Positions 6,420-8,018 of a stretch of DNA of 8,018 nucleotides are shown one piece after another. The notes beneath the pieces are model-generated. The model saw only the letters and a program-made list of their open reading frames with translations, did not search any database and was not told the origin of the DNA. Within the stretch, counting starts at the first letter, position 1; each line of letters starts with the position of its first letter. The DNA comes from Paracoccaceae bacterium. Lineage in GTDB: Bacteria > Pseudomonadota > Alphaproteobacteria > Rhodobacterales > Rhodobacteraceae. The stretch lies in assembly GCA_026709725.1 (NCBI GenBank), contig JAPOSK010000216.1, positions 1-8,018 on the forward strand. The letters are read 5' to 3'. Both the position numbers and the translations under genes were made by a program.

Positions 6420-7447
6420 GTGAGACGGCGATCGCACCCTTCTGCAGCCAACAAAGCAATCGCTGACATCGATCCCTGAAGATTGTCCCAACAGGCAGTG
6501 ACGGCTTCCGGTTGCGGCGATGGCATCCACTCTTGCCGGATCCTGATGCGTTCCCGCGTTGCCGAATCCCGGTTCTCCCTCTTCCACGGACACCCGCACG
6601 ACCGCACCGCATGGGTCGCCCAATCCCCTCACAGGACCCATCCCGTAGCCACCGGCTTCCCGGCTGTGGAATTTCTCTCGGACAGGACACACGCCCAGCG
6701 TGGTGTCAGGGTGGAGTCCGGGCAATCTCGCCCGCCTGCTCCCTGCTGCGTTTTTCTTTGGTGCCCTGGGGCATCGTGCGGAGACCATTGTTGGGTTTTT
6801 CGCCCCTGACGTACTGGGGAGGTCCTCCGTGCATCCGCTTGGCCTGCTCCTGTTCGAGCCTGCCTGCAGAGCTGTGCCCGTCGCTCGCTTCCACCATCAT
6901 TGCATCGATGCACGGTGTCGTGCGGCAGACCTGTCGGACTGTGAAACGCCGGCGCAATGCCAGGATCAAGATGAGGCTGCGGTGGACATCTGCGGGCAGG
7001 CTCGAAGCAAAGAAGGACTTCCGGCGTCCCAATGCCGACCGGTCGCCGCCTCGCCTCATGGCGGCCCGCATGCACCACCGGCGAAGCCGTCACCCCGACT
7101 CGGTCAGCAAGGCCGCAGAGACCCGATGACCGGCAGCACCGCTCTGCGAAGTTTCAACCGAACCTCCGGAACCCGATCAGCGCACATCCCCGATCCTGAA
7201 CAGGTCTGACGTTTCAGGGAGGGGATCTGCCGGGACCGTTTGACCCGACCGGGCCCGTTTGCGCCCCGCCCCGCCCATCAATGGCCCGGGCCGATCGAAG
7301 GCTTTGGCCTGCAGGGGCATCGGCCGTGTGATCATCCGGAAGGGACGGGCATTCCCGGGACAGGACGCGACGGTGTTGCGGGCGAGGGCGCCGGGACCGG
7401 CAGGCAGGGTCCGGACGGGCGGATCCCGGGGGCGGATCCCGGGGGCG
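6420..7447. other. Gene-poor region after rpsU
   Basis: I recognise no protein or RNA gene here. Open frames exist on both strands, but their products are rich in Arg, Pro, Ser and Cys in the way of chance frames in GC-rich DNA, and none carries a known motif. I searched by eye for the conserved cores of SRP RNA, RNase P RNA, tmRNA and tRNA T-arms without success. Notable structures are a perfect 12-bp palindrome TGCATCGATGCA at 6901-6912 and the inverted near-copy of the downstream 19-bp repeat at 7329-7344. GC content climbs toward the array. Confidence 0.5.
7329..7344 (-). repeat. Isolated inverted near-copy of the 19-bp array unit
   Basis: The plus strand reads TGATCATCCGGAAGGG. The reverse complement of the array unit begins TGATCATCGGAAGGG, so 15 bases match with a single inserted C. 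The orientation is opposite to the array, about 100 bases upstream of its first unit, so the two could pair into a long-loop stem or bind the same protein in opposite direction. Confidence 0.7.
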
Positions 7448-7454
7448 GACCCCC
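7420..7454 (+). repeat. Two 13-bp direct repeats plus G5/C5 hairpin at the array's left edge
   Basis: CGGATCCCGGGGG occurs at 7420-7432 and again at 7433-7445, then a third partial copy (CGGA) runs into the first 19-bp unit. The last G-run (7441-7445), the tetranucleotide CGGA and C5 (7450-7454) form a perfect 5-bp hairpin that straddles the junction. Confidence 0.8.
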
Positions 7455-7580
7455 TTCCGATGATCAGACCCCCTTCCGATGATCAGACCCCCTTCCGATG
7501 ATCAGACCCCCTTCCGATGATCAGACCCCCTTCCGATGATCAGACCCCCTTCCGATGATCAGACCCCCTTCCGATGATCA
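7448..7580 (+). repeat. Seven perfect tandem copies of a 19-bp unit (iteron- or minisatellite-like)
   Basis: The unit GACCCCCTTCCGATGATCA is repeated seven times with no spacer and no mismatch (starts at 7448, 7467, 7486, 7505, 7524, 7543, 7562). Each unit contains the palindrome TGATCA. A TGA lies within the unit on both strands, and 19 is not a multiple of three, so stops fall in all six frames and the array cannot be translated through. The right edge continues as AAGGGG, which can pair with CCCCTT of the last unit. Direct contiguous repeats without unique spacers exclude a CRISPR. Length and arrangement resemble replication iterons, but no rep gene is near; a polymorphic minisatellite is the simpler reading. 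Confidence 0.95.
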
Positions 7581-8018
7581 AGGGGAGGGCCGCGCCCCCG
7601 GCCATCGGAGATCCATGCGGGCGTCACGGGTCACTTCGGCCGGGTCCGTCTCATCGACGAGCGGCATCGCGACCGCGCCATCCCCGATGGGGGCCCGGAC
7701 GCGGGGCCCGGGGGTCATGATGAACAGCATGGGTCATGCCACCCACGATGGGGGCCGGGATCCAGCCTGACCCGGTGCGGCCCCCTCCCCCGGATGCGGG
7801 CGGGGAGCGGCATGCCCCGGTCGCCCCAATCCCCACCCACCATGGGGACACTCGCCATGGGCACGACCCCTGCGGGACCGAATCGCTTCCGCAATGGGGC
7901 GATCCCCGCACCCGCCGCCCGGGGTCGGCGGTGTTGCCCGGAAAGACTTCAACCGGGACCGGGCAGCCGTCCCGGTTGCAGAGAAGACCCCAGGGAGCCG
8001 GACTCCGGGGATCGAATG
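7581..8018. other. GC-rich, hairpin-dense region with no recognised gene
   Basis: The final 438 bases are very GC-rich and full of short inverted repeats. Examples are CGGGG/CCCCG at 7801-7819 around a GGCATGCC palindrome, GGGG-CGAT-CCCC at 7896-7907, and a strong hairpin at 7950-7978. A near-identical 14-base motif occurs twice (GATGGGGGCCCGGA at 7686-7699 and GATGGGGGCCGGGA at 7747-7760). Frames on both strands show no family signature. The region may belong to a gene or RNA extending past the window end. Confidence 0.5.
7950..7978. repeat. Strong inverted repeat (10-bp perfect stem)
   Basis: CAACCGGGAC (7950-7959) and GTCCCGGTTG (7969-7978) are exact reverse complements around a 9-base loop. 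No T-run follows on either strand, so it is not a standard intrinsic terminator. It could be a structural RNA element, a protein-binding inverted repeat, or a Rho-type end. Confidence 0.75.

Noticed and set aside
6512..7129. 205-codon plus-strand ORF after rpsU
   Set aside because: Composition heavy in Arg, Pro, Ser and Cys, no ribosome site, no recognisable domain; overlapped by equally open frames on the other strand.
7240..7501. Plus-strand ORFs running into the repeats (80 codons each)
   Set aside because: They end at stops inside the 19-bp units, have Gly/Pro/Arg composition expected of GC-rich chance frames, and show no family motif.
7448..7580. CRISPR array
   Set aside because: The repeats are directly contiguous with no unique spacers, the unit is shorter than CRISPR repeats, and no cas gene is present.

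Overview
The window looks like chromosomal DNA of an alphaproteobacterium, most likely from or near the Rhodospirillales. I base this on three gene families together: a COQ9-family ubiquinone protein divergent from rpsU, a TrcR (DUF1013) cell-cycle transcription factor, and a secreted D-Ala-D-Ala carboxypeptidase with a SPOR-like tail. Ubiquinone genes imply respiratory metabolism. The order-level call is inference; no rRNA or tRNA is present to confirm it.

Layout. Seven protein genes are supported. On the minus strand, a HAD-family hydrolase (2444-1713) is followed by a penicillin-binding-type carboxypeptidase (1428-49) that has its own good sigma70-like promoter. Divergent from the hydrolase, clpS (2530-2886, plus) encodes the N-degron adaptor of ClpAP. 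No clpA follows it; instead there is about 490 bases without a recognisable gene. A minus-strand cluster then runs COQ9 (5918-5229), quinone oxidoreductase (5143-4148) and trcR (4031-3378). trcR has a near-consensus promoter placed just after the oxidoreductase stop codon. rpsU (6186-6419, plus) is divergent from COQ9 behind a 267-base leader region.

From 6420 to the end (1.6 kb) I recognise no protein or RNA gene. This stretch becomes strongly GC-rich compared with the genes. It contains seven perfect head-to-tail copies of a 19-bp unit (7448-7580), an isolated inverted near-copy about 100 bp upstream (7329-7344), 13-bp direct repeats at the array's left edge, and several strong hairpins (best at 7950-7978). 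Only about 63% of the window is coding, which is low for a free-living alphaproteobacterium.

How the genes relate. The COQ9/quinone-oxidoreductase pair fits quinone synthesis and redox handling. The carboxypeptidase acts on periplasmic cell wall, ClpS on regulated proteolysis, and TrcR and bS21 on gene expression. The most unusual content is the repeat-bearing non-coding tail, which resembles an iteron or minisatellite locus but has no replication or recombinase gene in view.
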